Part shown: in pieces, positions 1 to 11,804 of the stretch | Numbering within the stretch: position 1 is the first letter of the stretch | Layout of the letters: each line of letters starts with the position of its first letter | Source: Strongylocentrotus droebachiensis | Taxonomy: Eukaryota; Echinodermata; Echinoidea; Camarodonta; Strongylocentrotidae | DNA length: 64,000 nucleotides | Assembly: GCA_035222895.1 (NCBI GenBank) | Contig: JAVYIG010005374.1 | Coordinates: 1-64,000 of the forward strand | Direction: 5' to 3' | Notes under the pieces: model-generated | What the model was told of the DNA's origin: nothing | Seen by the model: only the letters and a program-made list of their open reading frames with translations | The model's database searches: none | Program-made: the position numbers and the translations under genes

Positions 1-835
1 GGGGGGGGGGCTCGAGGATCCCGATCCCCGCCGTTCCGCGGGCCCTGATATGTAGGCATCTCAAGAAGCATTTTCTTGCCTGGCTGTAAATTTAGGAATT
101 TGTCATTTTCCAACAAACGCATAAAGTGAGGAAAAATATCGGAAAATTATCTCATTTCAGCATTATTTGTAAACCACCGTTATGGAATTAGAAATAAACC
201 ACGTTTGAATTCTATTTCTCCAAAGCCCCCCCCCTCCCCTATCAGTACGCCAGTGGCCCCCCCCCCCCTCCGATCTACACCTTGTTGGCGGGAAAATTGC
301 AACTGATATCCCTTACCTTTCTTCATTCTCTTTTTTTTTCTTTCCCTTTCTCTCCTGTTTCCCTTTCCCTTCTCTTCCTTATCTCTTTTTTAGGTTTGAT
401 GGGGGGGGGGGGGGGAGGGGGGAGGGGCAAGGTCATTTTGGTCCCCACCCCGCTCCACACATTGTTGGCGGGATTAACCGCAACTGATCTCCCCTTCTTT
501 TCTCCCTTTTCTTTTTTTCTTCCTCTTTTTTGTTCCCTTTTAGCTCTCCTCTTTTCCTTTACCTCCCTTCTCTCTTTTTTTTTTAGCGGGGACGGGGGGG
601 GGGGGGGGGAGGCTAGGGCCTTTTGCCCCCCCCCCGATCCACAACTTGTTGGCGGGAAATTACAACTGATATCCCCCTTCTTTTCTTTTCTTCTTCCTCT
701 TTTGTCCTTCCCTTTATCTCCTCTTTCCCTTTCCCTTCTTTTCCTTCTCTCTCTCTCCTTTTTTTTTTTTTTTTTTTTTGCGTGGGGGGGGGGGGGGGGG
801 GCAAGGCCCGCTCGCCCCCCCTGGATCCGCGCCTG
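1..835. mobile_element. Non-autonomous hAT-like element, G-tract/pyrimidine-repeat family (left end outside window)
   Basis: The right end reads CTGGATCCGCGCCTG at 821-835, the reverse of the CAGGCGCGGATC end seen at 38040. The interior holds about three repeats of roughly 180 bp, each made of a C- or G-tract, a conserved phrase of the type TTGGCGGGA..TTGCAACTGATATC, and a long pyrimidine run. The same units occur inverted at 38.04-38.64 kb. Bases 1-375 are also the inverted complement of about 2440-2855. There is no transposase ORF; open frames here are low-complexity artefacts. The hAT assignment rests on the end sequence, whose sister copy at 30751 has an 8-bp target duplication. Confidence 0.7.
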
Positions 836-1861
836 TTTACAGAATACTATATTAAATGTCTGCAAGGGCGGTGGTAAAACATGAGATGGAGAGGGAGGAG
901 TTAATTGTCATAAATCGTTATTGAGCGAATTAATTAACATTAAAATAACATTTTGAATATTCTAGTAAGAAAAATAAACTCATATTAGAGTTTAAAAGTT
1001 ACTATATTTGAGTCGATATCGTCTAGATTTATAGTTGTGATCAATATTTAAGAAAATTATTTGCTATATAGGTCAGCATAATTCTACTCCCGTCTCTCAC
1101 ATCTATTCATCTGTCTGTCTTGTTTAGTTTTTGTCTGTGTTTCAGTCCTGTTGCTCGTAGTATATTCCTGTTCCTGTTGTTTATAGCCATTATTTAGTAG
1201 TCAGTAGATTTTATTGTACTTACTTATGTTTAATATTTTCTCAGTTGTTTAGTTAGTTTAGTTTTGTAAGCATTTAAATGTACGCATTATTTTTATTTGA
1301 CGAGTTTGTTCATGAGGGACCTTAAATCCACAAGCCTTGCTTTCAACCAAGGTCACCTCATCTTTCTATTGTAACGCCATATTCTGTTTCACTCTTTTAT
1401 ATTCATGTCATATTTGTAATGTGTGTTATGAAAGAAAGATATATAAAACTTTAAACTTGAAACTTGAAACTCAAAGCGTACATGCATGATTGTGTATATA
1501 AACGTAAACATACATACAATAAAATGGGAAAATACCATTAATCCCTTTTCCATAACCACTAGGCACATTTGACACATGCTATAGAATGCAAGTAAGCGCC
1601 TTCTGTTGATGTTGTTTGTTTGAAACATTGTCTTATCTTATTTATGTAGTATATAATTATGGGAAAAGTGTTTGTACTTTTACATGTTAATACGTTTCCT
1701 GATCATGGACTTGATAGTACGTCATATATGCAGGCCGATTTGAAATGGTAAAACGGCTGGTTGTGTCGGCTAACAATCATCATTATGATCTCTTCAAAAT
1801 TGAAATTAATGTACAATCTTGTACAGTATCTGAATGTAATACTTTCCCAGTTGCTAACTAT
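836..1861 (+). repeat. Segmental duplication SD-A, copy 1
   Basis: Apart from one insertion (999-1476), this segment matches 9783-10328 collinearly at roughly 90-95 percent by eye, from a shared phrase near ACTATATTAAATGTCTGC to ATACTTTCCCAGTTGCTAA. No coding content was recognised in either copy. The two copies are about 8.9 kb apart in the same orientation. Confidence 0.85.
999..1476 (+). mobile_element. 5'-truncated LINE or SINE insertion in SD-A copy 1
   Basis: This 0.48-kb block is absent from the paralogous site in copy 2, where TTTAAAAG runs straight into CGTACATG. A 4-bp AAAG flanks it on both sides. Its 3' end has an A-rich stretch and the short repeat CTTGAAACTTGAAACT, typical of non-LTR retrotransposon tails. 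No reverse transcriptase frame remains, so it is either a heavily 5'-truncated LINE or a SINE. Confidence 0.65.
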
Positions 1862-1947
1862 GAATGTCATAGTCACAAGGGGTAGTGGTAAATGAGCAAT
1901 GAGACGAACTTTCTCCAATAGATAAGTTTGATATTACCATCTATATC

Positions 1948-2335
1948 ATAGGCGCCGGAAGTGGGGTGGGGGGGGGGGGGGGTGGGCAGGGGGGCAGTTG
2001 GGGGGGGGGGGGGGCAAAACGCATTTTTGCCCCCCCCCTCAAAAAAAAAAAGAAAGCAGTAAAGGAGTAAACATGGTTTGTATTTTTAACCCAAAAGAAC
2101 ATAACAATAATAAAATCCTGAATTATATCACATATACAATTCCATTCAAAGAAAAGAAAAGTTCACAGGAATTAAATTTCATAAACATTGCGCATGCCAC
2201 CTATACGGTATTTATGGATGTCTTTATACTAGCGATACGCGCATATCGTGGACATATTGTGCGAGAATGGGAAAGCGTGTTTGTTTTTTTGTTATAGGGG
2301 TGAGAAGACATGAGCCCCCGAACGATGGCGTACTG
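1948..2335 (+). mobile_element. Left part of a G-tract repeat family also present at 31.6 kb
   Basis: The segment starts with AGGCGCCGGAAGTGGGG followed by long G tracts. It then carries a unique core (about 2060-2290) that matches 31700-31930, including the phrase GCGATACGCGCATATCGTGG. Together with 2336-2870 it forms the same order of blocks as 31.6-32.2 kb, so both are copies of one non-autonomous element. No coding capacity was seen. Confidence 0.6.
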
Positions 2336-2439
2336 ATGTGGGGGGGGGGGGGGGGTGTATTTCTTATTCGATACCAGTGATTTACAAATGTTGTTGTTAT
2401 GACATGATTTTCCGGTATTTCCCCCAGCAAACCTACAAG

Positions 2440-2855
2440 AGAGAGAAGGAAGGGAAGGGAAAGGGAAAGAGGAGAGAAAGGGGAAGAAAAAGAAAGAGAA
2501 TGAAGAAAGGTAAGAGATATCATTTGCAATTTTCCCGCCAACAAGGTGTAGATCGGGGGGGGGGGGGGGAGGGGGCACTGGCGAAATGATAGGGGAGGGG
2601 GGGGGGGGTCTTGCGGGAAATAAAATTCAAACGTGGTTTATTTCTAATTCCATAACGGTAGTTTACAATTGATGTTGAAATGACATAATTTTCTGAGATT
2701 TTTCCTCAGTTTTAAGTAAATTAAACTTTTTATGCGTTTGTTCGAAAATGACAAATTCCTAAATTTACAGCCAGGCAAGAAAATGCTTCTTGAGATGCCT
2801 ACATGTCAGGGCCCGCGGAACGGCGGGGATCGGGAGCCTCGAGCCCCCCCCCCCC
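2440..2855 (-). repeat. Right arm of an inverted repeat with bases 1-375
   Basis: Read in reverse, this arm reproduces the window start: purine run, ATCATTTGCAATTTTCCCGCC, G tract, a TTCAAACGTGG block, CCAGGCAAGAAAATGCTTC and a GGGCCCGCGGAACGGCGGGG block. The arms are separated by about 2 kb. The arrangement may reflect two family members in opposite orientation or one large foldback. Confidence 0.75.
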
Positions 2856-2974
2856 ACCCCCACTTTTTTTGAAAAAGTATATTAAAGAGAAATAGAAAGA
2901 AAGAGAGCAAGAAAGAAAAAAAAGTTAACTGCCAGTGTCAAAAAATAATGAGGTATAAAAATACGCTCACATGA

Positions 2975-3310
2975 CCGTGATTAAATACCTAAAACCCCGA
3001 GGGCTCTGCCCCCTGGATTCCACCTAGGGCCCTAAGGCGGGCCCTTAGATGCTCATCTGACCGAAATTAAACGCCTAAAATCCCTGAGCTTCCGGGGGCT
3101 CTGCCCCCTGCACCCCACGCCAATTAGTGACCTAGCAGTGTCACAATTAGGTTTCAAAATAATGCTCATCTGACCGTAATTAAATGCCTAAAACCCCTGA
3201 ACTTCCGGGGCTCTGCCCCCTGGACCCCGCCTAGGACCCTAAGGCGGACCTCTGAATGCTAATCTGACCATAATTATTGCCTTAAACCCCTGAGCTTCCG
3301 GGGTGGACAA
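2975..3310 (+). repeat. Tandem repeat, about 100-bp unit (CTTCCGGGGGCTCTGCCCCCTGG)
   Basis: About three to four units contain ATGCTCATCTGACCGTAATT, AATGCCTAAAACCCCTGAG and GGGGGCTCTGCCCCCTGGA. The same units recur at 32.25-32.49 kb and 38.78-38.96 kb next to the same element family, so the array is an integral part of that element. The GGGGGC..GCCCCC core of each unit is itself a short hairpin. Confidence 0.8.
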
Positions 3311-3334
3311 GGTATCAACATATGTTTATCTGAC

Positions 3335-3670
3335 CGCAGGCACGTACCCAGGGGGGGGGGGGGGGAGGGCCGTGGGTTGGTCCCCCAAAAAGAGAGGAGA
3401 GAAAAGGAGGAGGGCGTAGGAAGAAAAAAAGGAGTAGACAAAGAACATTTTTGAAATTCAGACAAGGATAAAGAGTCGAGAACGGTACAACTAATCGTCT
3501 TCTTTCTATAATAATTTAATGAAACGTCAAGGAGGGAGGGGGAAACTCGCCCCTCCCTGCACCCCCCCCCCGATTACGTCACTGCTGGTCACCATTACGT
3601 ACCAATATTTGGCTCGCATAATTTCAAATTTTGGCCCCCCCCCCCCTTAGAAATCCTGGATCCGCGCCTG
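3335..3670. mobile_element. hAT-like non-autonomous element with G tracts
   Basis: It begins with CAGGCACGTACCCAGGGGGG and ends with a C tract, AGAAATCCTGGATCCG and CGCCTG, the same right terminus as the elements at 835 and 31126. No clear target duplication was found, so this could be a composite of two ends. Confidence 0.5.
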
Positions 3671-3689
3671 AACTTCGGTTAATCACATC

Positions 3690-4495
3690 AACTCCATTCG
3701 TGGAAAGATTAGCATGTCTATAGGTATGTTGAGTAAGCTACGTTATTTTTTACCGCTCAAAACCCTTTTCACTTTATACAATGCCATTGTCCTGCCTTAT
3801 TTCGATTATTGTAGTCTCCAGTTAAACAGGCTATATACTTTACAAAAGAAAGCCATTCGTCTATGCTCAAACTGCCATTATCTTGCCCATACCCCGCCGT
3901 TTTTTTTAAGAAACTGAATATATTAACTTTCTCTGATAATATAACAATTAAAACCGGAGTCTTTATGTATCGTTAATCGAATTTTTTGTGCACGCGTGTT
4001 TGATAATTACTTTGTTACAGTTGACAAGAAACATAATGTTAACACAAGACAAAAAAATAAAATTTTCTTGCCATAATTATGCACGTTTAAAATTACGAAA
4101 GGTAAATTCTATTCAACAAAAAGGAGGGGAATTATGGAATAATATTGACAACTCAATCAAAAATGTGACCACTCTTAGTTCTTCCAAGTCGAAATTCAAG
4201 TTGCGTCTTCTTGCCACATATATAATTATGACTTCCCTGATGCACACAATTACCATATAAATTATGTCGTTCTGTATTATTATTGTGTTTTAGTTTGTAA
4301 TGTCCTGTATACGTCTTGCATTTTGTTTTATTGTGAATTTTAATGTTTTGTATTTTCCACATTTGTCATTTATGTTATGGGTCCACCCACTTCTCTCAAG
4401 CCATCGGCTTTATCGGGTGCAAATGATCCAGTAAAATTCTTAATGTATATATTGTATGTGATTTTTTATGAAATAATAAATTGAATTGATTTATT
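3690..4495 (+). pseudogene. 5'-truncated LINE: ORF2 C-terminus and 3' UTR
   Basis: Two frames (3714-3917 and 3988-4260) encode a protein matching the C-terminal part of the intact LINE ORF at 49.25-52.32 kb, roughly from its residue 844. Shared elements include SIGxLxKLxYxLxxKxLFxLYN, LYxLQKKAxRLC and CHYLAHT, then a diverged xxxLWNxxxxxIKxxxTLxSFK-type end. A frameshift lies near 3910. The 3' UTR ends in an AT-rich tail at about 4470-4495. It is a dead copy of the same clade but a different subfamily. Confidence 0.8.
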
Positions 4496-4499
4496 TAAT

Positions 4500-5100
4500 T
4501 TAAAAGGTATTATAGGAGCCGAAAACGGGAGTAGTATCGTATGAGATTCTAGAGACGTACAAGGATAGTGAATTTGAGAAGAAAAGTAAATAGAATAAAG
4601 AGTAAATAAAATAATATAATAATGATAAGTAGGAGAAGGTGAAGGAGGGAGGAAAGAAGAAGAAGAGGAAGACGAAAAAGAAGTGGAAGAAGAAAAGGCG
4701 GAAGAAGAAGAAGAGAAAGCAAATTGAAGAAATCAATGTCATTGTAAAACGACATGTACAGAAATATTTTGGGCCACATTGTTTCAAAATCGTTTCAAAT
4801 TACAGTAAGTTCATTGGCTGCATGTATCTCTTTCAAAAAGTGTTTGAACTAACTATAACAATCCCATTTTCATTCAAATTGTATTTAAAATGTCTTGATT
4901 TGTAACTGTCCCTTATTACCTACGCATGTAGGTAATGAGAGACCTTTGGTGATGACGTCATTAATCATTTTTATCTTATTAATCAGTTACATCATGACCA
5001 CAATTTTGTTTCCCAATAAAGAGAAGAAGTTACTGAAGAGAAAACAAAACTTTCTGTATGTGTAACATTTTTCATGTTTATGTAAATTATGGAAATGTGC
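4500..5100. other. Unclassified AT-rich DNA with a GAA-rich purine stretch
   Basis: A purine-rich AAG/GAA run lies at 4640-4720. The rest shows no gene, terminal repeat or tail that I can recognise. Confidence 0.5.
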
Positions 5101-5139
5101 TTAAGGGTCTCCAATTCCCCACACCTACCCTACTAGAGA

Positions 5140-5345
5140 TTAAAAAGGGCACTTATGAGAATGGAAAATAGACACTTATTGCAAAGGAAAATGGGAACTT
5201 GTCGAAGGAAAAGGGTCACGTGTCAAAATAAAAGGGGCACTTATCAGAGTTTAAAAGTGGAAGGGGCACTTTTACTAGTTAATAGGGGTACTTGTCAAAG
5301 TAAAAGGAGCACTATTCCTATGTAAAAAGGGGCACTTTTCGGGTG
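5140..5345 (+). repeat. Minisatellite, about 25-bp unit (AAAAGGGGCACTTGTCA)
   Basis: About eight degenerate units vary around AAAAGGGGCACTTxTC. The array is followed by a G tract and a C-rich stem (5355-5395), so it may be the inside of a small non-autonomous DNA element. Confidence 0.7.
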
Positions 5346-5475
5346 CTTGAAAAAGTGGGGGGGGGGGGGTACTGTACCCCTACTCCCCCAAGGAGGGCCG
5401 CCTCTGCTGGGAAGTATTCCTACCATATGGTCACCGTGAGGGCATAGGCATAACTGACACAAACTAACACGGTTA

Positions 5476-8400
5476 AGAGTTAATATTCCAGTTTATAGAC
5501 AATGTACATGGCGCTATAGGGTGCTGAAAAGTTAGCGTAGGGTGGTGAAGAATTAATATTCCAGTTTATCCATAGACAATGTACATGGCGCTATAGGGTG
5601 GTGAAAAGTTAACGTAGGGTGGTGAAGAATTAATATTCCAGTTTATCCATAGACAATGTACATGACGCTAGGGTGGTGAAAAGTGAGCGTATAGGGTGGT
5701 GAAAAATTAATATTCTAGTTTTTCCATAGACAATGTACATGGCGCTATAGGGTGGTGAAAAGCTAGCGTAGGGTGGTGAAGAGTTAATATTCCACTTTAT
5801 CCATAGACAATGTACATGGCTTTCGGGTGGTGAAAAGTTTGTAGGGTGGTGAAGAATTAATATTCCAGTTTATCCATAGACAATGTACATGGCGCTATAG
5901 GGTGGTGAAAAGTTAGCGTAGGGTGGTGAAGAATTAATATTCCAGTTTATCCATATACAATGTACATGGCGCTATAGGGTGGTGAAAAGTTAGCGTAGGG
6001 TGGTGAAGAATTAATATTCCAGTTTATCCATATACAATGTACATGGCGCTATAGGGTGGTGAAAAGTTAGCGTAGGGTGGTGAAGAATTAATATTCCAGT
6101 TTATCCATATACAATGTACATGGCGCTATAGGGTGGTGAAAAGTTAGCGTAGGGTGGTGAAGAGTTAATATTCCAGTTTATCCATATACAATGTACATGG
6201 CGCTAGGATGGTGAAAAGTTAGCGTAGGGTGGTAAAGAATTAACATTCCAGTTTATCCACCGACAATGTACATGACGCTAGGGTGGTGAAAAGATAGCGT
6301 AGGGTGGTGAAGAATTAATATCACAGTCACTATCCATAGACGATTATGTACATGATGCTAGGGTGGTGAAAAGTTAGCGTAGGGTGGTGAAGAATAAATA
6401 TTCCACTTTATCCATCGACAATGTATACATAAATGGCGCTGATGTGGTAAAGAGTTGAGATCGTGAAAAATTATATCCATAGAAAATATGTACATGACGG
6501 TGACATAATGGTGAATAGTTTCTGTGATTTGGTATTTAAAGAGTCAATGCCCCTTTTCCCAGAGAAAAGGCATATTTATTTATTTATTTTTTTATTTATT
6601 TATTTATTGATGCATGTTCACAATTTCACAATTCATCGAAGTTAACATCACATGAAAAATGAATATAATATAACAAATCATTTCAATACTACAATCCATT
6701 TGAATTGACTTCACATGAAAAAGAATATAACAATGATTTATCAAAGACATGTTGCAACTAATATACAGTTTGAAGAAAGAACACACAAGGTGATGAAACA
6801 TAGGCGAATAGAGCTTGAATCGTTACAACACCTTTCAAATATATAACATAATAATACAATTCATGCATGACTTATAATGGTGCGGGGAAATATTGCAATT
6901 CAAAAGAAGATTATAACTTTTTAATTTCTAACATACATGAGGTGAGGTCTTAGTATAATTCTTTGATTTGCCCCTTAGTACTGCGCTTTACCCCCCCCCC
7001 CTCCCTCCATCATCTTCTCTCATTATATCCGACCACCATGCCTATTTTAATTGGTAGCCAGCCATCGTTGCGCTGATCATGACTGACGGATACAATACAC
7101 AAAGCATATATTGCGTATGTGTAGTATAGCGGTTGTATGTGTACAATGCGATCCTTACACTTATCAAATCGGCATTTTTTACACATTGGATGGGCTACCT
7201 TCATCTCCGATTAGGTGTGTGAAGAAAAGCTTCACCCTGCTTTTCTTCACACACCTAATCGGAGATGAAGGTAGCCCATCCTATGTGTAAAAATTGCCAA
7301 TTTGATAAGTGTAAGAATCGCATTGTACACATACAACCGCTATAAAATATACTACACACACGCAATATATTCTTTGTGTATTGTATCCATCAGGCATGAT
7401 CTGTGCAACGATGGCATGGTGGTTGGATATAATGAGAGAAGATGATGGAGGGGGGGGGGGGGGGGGGGTAAAGCGCAGTACTTAGGGGCAAATCAAAGAA
7501 TTATACCAAGACCTCACCTCATGTATGTTAGAAATTAAAAAGTTATTATCTTCTTTTGAATTGCAATATATCCCCGCACCATAATAATAAGCAAGTCATG
7601 CATATATGCCTTTTCTCTGGGAAAAGGGGCATTGACTCTTTAAATACCAAATCACATAAACTATTCACCATTATATATCACCGTCATGTACATAATTTTC
7701 ACGATCTCAACTTTTCACCACCCTAGCGTCATGTACATTGTCGATGGATATTTATCACCCTTCACCACCCTACGCTAATTTACTTTTCACGGCACCCTAG
7801 CATATCATGTATACATAATCGTCTATGGATAAACTGGAATATTTATTCTTCACCACCCTACGCTATCTGTTCACCACCCTAGCGCCATAATACATTATCT
7901 ATGGATAAACTAGAATATTAATTCTTCTGACCACCCAACGCTACATTTTCACCACCCTACCGTCATGTACATTGTCTATGGATAAACTGGAATATTAATT
8001 TTCACCACCATACGCTATCTTATCACCACCCTAGCGCCAAGAACAGTGTCTATGGATAAACTGGAATATTAACTCTTCACCACCCTACGCTAACTTTTCA
8101 CCACCCTGTGTCATGTACATGGTCTATGGATAAACTGGAATATTAACTTTTCACCACCCTAGCGTCATGTACATTATCTATGGATAAAGTGGAATATTAA
8201 CTCTTCACCACCCTACGCTAACTTTTCACCACCCTACCGCCATGTACATTGTCTATGGATAAACTGGAATATTAACTCTTCACCATGCACCCTACGCTAA
8301 CTTTTCACCACCCTAGCGCCATCATACAGTGTCTATGGATAAACTGGAATATTAACTCTTCACCACCCTACGCTAACTTTTCACCACCCTAGCGCCATAT

Positions 8401-8545
8401 ACAGTGTCTATGGATAAACTGGAATATTAACTCTTCACCACCCTACGCTAACTTTTCACCACCCTATAGCGCCATGTACATTGTCTATGGATAAAGTGGA
8501 ATATTTTTTCTTCACCACCCTACGTTAACTTTTTGCCACCCAATT
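5476..8545. mobile_element. 3.1-kb palindromic foldback element FB1 with minisatellite arms
   Basis: The left arm (5476-7230) and right arm (7239-8545) are inverted copies meeting at an 8-base loop (7231-7238). Each outer arm is an array of roughly 76-bp monomers containing TCCATAGACAATGTACATGG and TAGGGTGGTGAA, about 13 on the left and 10-11 on the right. The inner arms are unique sequence including a C tract (6990) mirrored by a G tract (7450). No transposase ORF is present. Architecture matches the foldback class (TU elements of sea urchins, FB and Galileo of Drosophila), which have tandemly repeated outer domains. Whether it is a member of any named family cannot be told from sequence alone. 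Confidence 0.9.
6574..6860 (-). mobile_element. Retroposon-like insertion in the FB1 left arm
   Basis: The right arm of FB1 runs directly across the corresponding site (CATGCATATATGCC near 7597-7610), but the left arm carries about 285 extra bases that start, in + orientation, with a run of TTTATTTATTTA. Read on the minus strand this is an A-rich (TAAA)n tail, as in SINE or LINE insertions. The half-copy of FB1 has the same insertion at about 13403-13695. Confidence 0.65.
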
Positions 8546-8566
8546 ACAATACAGTTTATTGAAGTT

Positions 8567-8996
8567 AAAACGGGTACTATGTCCTATGTGCAGGCCAAAA
8601 ATAATGACGAGGTTAAATTCCAACGTAATTTGAAAGATAATAATAATTTAGAACTTCCCTCAAATTTAGCGAGCGCGCTCGTTTAATTAGTGTGATTTTT
8701 AGACCATTGTACCGAATGGTCATACATAATAGACAAAATATGTACATTTAGTACATGTAGACAAATGCTCGTGTACCCCTTACAGCTCTTTTTATTACCA
8801 AAGCAAGTCAATCATTTACTCAATAGCGTCTGACGGTGAAGTCTTAAAAGTAAACAGGTTTCCTTGCATAATTTGAATACTATAGGACACTGCTGACAGA
8901 TAGGACATATACGTGACATATTCACATTCCTGCAGAGTTCTTCAGACTTTCATGTTGGCTGAAAAAGAGATCATGGGATTCAAACAAAACCTTTAA
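8567..8996 (-). mobile_element. MITE-K, degenerate copy
   Basis: This is an inverted, shortened copy of the roughly 530-bp family defined at 16382, 42031, 43340 and 53861. The left end reads GGGTACTATGTCC..GTGCAGGCC and the right end TTGGCTGAAAAAGAGATC..CCTTTAA. The family ORF is destroyed here. Confidence 0.8.
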
Positions 8997-8999
8997 GAG

Positions 9000-9782
9000 A
9001 TTTATTATTTCCGATCGGTGGGTTTATGTATAAGCAATTGCTTCACGAGGATGAACTGAAATAAACAGTTGCAAACCCATTCTGTCGCCTATATAAAAAA
9101 TTAAAAAAACTATAGTGCCTGAAATGTAGCCGGATGACATACTTTAACAATGAAACAGTCCTCTTTATTTAACAGACTATCAAAAAAATTATAAAACTTG
9201 CACTCTCCAAAATATTATCGTCAAGAATTTAAAATTATATTGTACTAGCCTATATATCTTTTTCCAATACAACTGTAGAGAAAACATATATTGCAACATT
9301 CTGTAATATGTGGAATATATTTTCCAAATGAACCTCAATATACCTGGCAAATGCGCAATTACACCTTGTTCCCGAAATATTTTACAGTACCGCAAGACCC
9401 TATGCAGGAACATTCAATGGGGAAAGTGTTGATTCGTCGGAAGTTTGCAACTTGAATGGATTTTATTTCAGTCGTTATGAATTCAAGAGAATCGGAAATG
9501 AATGGTGAAATTGTTGTGCTGTTTATGTAGGACCTCCACATAATACTTAATTCCAAAGGGATGACAACATAATGAAGCACGAAAGCAAAGCTGGTCTCGT
9601 AAATGTTTTTTAATAATATGTGGTTTTCATTGTGACTTGGTTGCCATGTCTAATGTTTTAAATATGTGCACAGCTGCATTTGAGATGTAAACTGACTGTA
9701 CAACATTGAATTTATCCCATATAATTATACTAGAGAGAATGTGAATAACAACGAATTTGTTAACAATTTTGTGTTGTCTTGG
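9000..9782. other. Unclassified AT-rich sequence
   Basis: No gene, terminal repeat or convincing retroposon tail was found. Short open frames have no recognisable domains. Confidence 0.4.
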
Positions 9783-10328
9783 TCTACAGAACACTATATT
9801 AAATGTCTGCAAGGGCGGTGGTAAAACACGAGATGGAGAGGGAGGAGTTAATAATTGTGATAAATCGTTATTGAGCAAATTAATTAACATTTCGAATATA
9901 CTAGTAAGAAAAATAAACTTATATTAGAGTTTAAAAGCGTACATGCATGATTGTGTATATAAACGTAAACAGACATACAATAAAATGGGCAAATACCATG
10001 AATCCCTTTTCCATAACCAACAGGCACATTATTTTGACACATGCTATAGAATGCAAGTAAGCGCCTTCTGTTGATGTTGTTTGTTTGAAACATTGTCTTA
10101 TCTTATTTATGTAGTATATAATTATGGGAAAAGTGTTTGTATACATGTACTTTAACATGTTAATACGTTTCCTGATCATTACTTGATAGTATGTCATATA
10201 TGCAGGCCGATTTGAAATGGTAAAAAGGCTAGTTGTGTCGGCTAACAATCATCATTATGATCTCTTCAAAATTAAAATTAATGTACAATCTTGTACAGTA
10301 TCTGAATGTAATACTTTCCCAGTTGCTA
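9783..10328 (+). repeat. Segmental duplication SD-A, copy 2 (uninterrupted)
   Basis: Collinear with 836-1861 but lacking the 0.48-kb insertion, so it preserves the pre-insertion state. Differences are mostly point changes and short indels, such as an extra TATT near 10030. Confidence 0.85.
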
Positions 10329-10584
10329 ATAGACCGCCGGGTGAACCCTCAAAAGTGCCTTAGTTTTTGTGTTTTGTGACCCATCCTCGGCATCTACTTG
10401 AAAATGACCTCTAATATGTAGAAAAATATACTGAAGATGATGGTGCAACTCGTCAGTAGAAAAAACTGCACACAAATTAATAATGCCCAAATTAATTTTT
10501 AATAAATATGACAAACGGCCTCTTGGGTCCAGTCTGAGACAGCTGGGAAATGACTTGTATTGATATCGAGCAAAGCTGCAGTGC

Positions 10585-10845
10585 AGTCAAACTATTCCCC
10601 TGTCCCTCTTTCCTCATACCTTCCCTTTCCCCTCTTTCCTCATTCCTTCCCTTTCTCTCTCTTTCCTAATCCCCCTCTTTCTCTCCTTATCCTCTCTCAT
10701 TCTTGCCCCCCCCACCCCTTTTTCCTCATTCCCCTCTCCCCCCCCTCTTCGACTCTTTCTTCCTCTTTCCTCACTCCCCCTCTCTCTCTTCATCCCATTC
10801 CCTCCCCCCTCACTCTTTCCCACCTCTCTATCTCTTTTTATGTCA
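10585..10845. repeat. Pyrimidine-rich low-complexity tract
   Basis: CT-rich on the + strand with a degenerate TTTCCTCATTCCTTCCC-like period. Open frames on both strands here are low complexity and not credible genes. Confidence 0.85.
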
Positions 10846-11804
10846 TTTAAAATAAAATAAATCACAGTTTAAAACAAAGTTTGTAAGGCATGTTTAAACA
10901 ATTATAATCTGGTTTCACATCAAATATATGACATATTACTATCTCATATTCTCAAAATACATAGTCAATAATATTGTAAGCCTGCTTGACTACATGGATA
11001 CTGCTCTTCGGGTTGATGTAGAGAAATGATTCATCATCACTGTTATACAACACATTGTCAATTCACATTAAAATATTTCCAATAACATTCTTTCAAGCGA
11101 TTACATGTACGTACTATGTTTCAGCAAAAATATACATAAAATATACATTGGAGATAAAAAAAGTTATATATTCATAGATAGATGACAGGGTCGCAGCCTT
11201 TGCTATTTTTCTTCAGTCTAATATATATATCTAAATCATGTTCTTTAACATTTCCAGCAGGTAATTTCATACCCTGACAATACAGCATATAGCAGGGGCT
11301 ATATTTAAGCTTTACATTTACAAGTAATATTTTCAATAACAAACATTCTGTCAAGCGATTGCTCAAAAAGCATTTCTACATGTATATGTTTTAGCAAAAA
11401 CACAGATAAAAGATACATTGTAAATACAATTTTAAAATTCATGGATGACAGGGTCCCAGCCTCTGCTATTCTTCTTCAGTCTAGATCTAAACCATGTTCT
11501 TTAAAATTTCCAGGAGGTAATTTCATACATTTGTCCAAATGCCATTGAGTAAAAGTTATCTGCTTCATCGAATCTGGCGGAAATTGGCAAAATAGAGCAT
11601 CGCAAGAAAGGTCTTTAGGCCTACATTGAATTTCTAAAGAAGGCTTTACATTTACAAGTAATATTTTCATAACAACATTCTTTCAAGCGATTGCAAAAAA
11701 AGCATTAGCAAAAACACACATAAAATATACATTGTAAATAAAATTTAAAATTTCATGGATGACAGGGTCGCAGCCTCTGCTAATCTTCTTCAGTGTAACA
11801 TATA

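Noticed and set aside
1..50. Cloning-vector or linker sequence (CTCGAGGATCC) at the window start
   Set aside because: The same sequence occurs inverted near 2830-2855 and in variant form near 38700 inside the repeat family, so it is genomic.
282..877. Overlapping ORFs of up to 200 aa on both strands
   Set aside because: They are poly-Phe/Leu/Ser or Lys/Arg/Glu translations of pyrimidine or G tracts inside a repeat element.
5476..8545. CRISPR-like regular repeats
   Set aside because: Monomers are contiguous without unique spacers and are mirrored in an inverted arm; the genome is eukaryotic.
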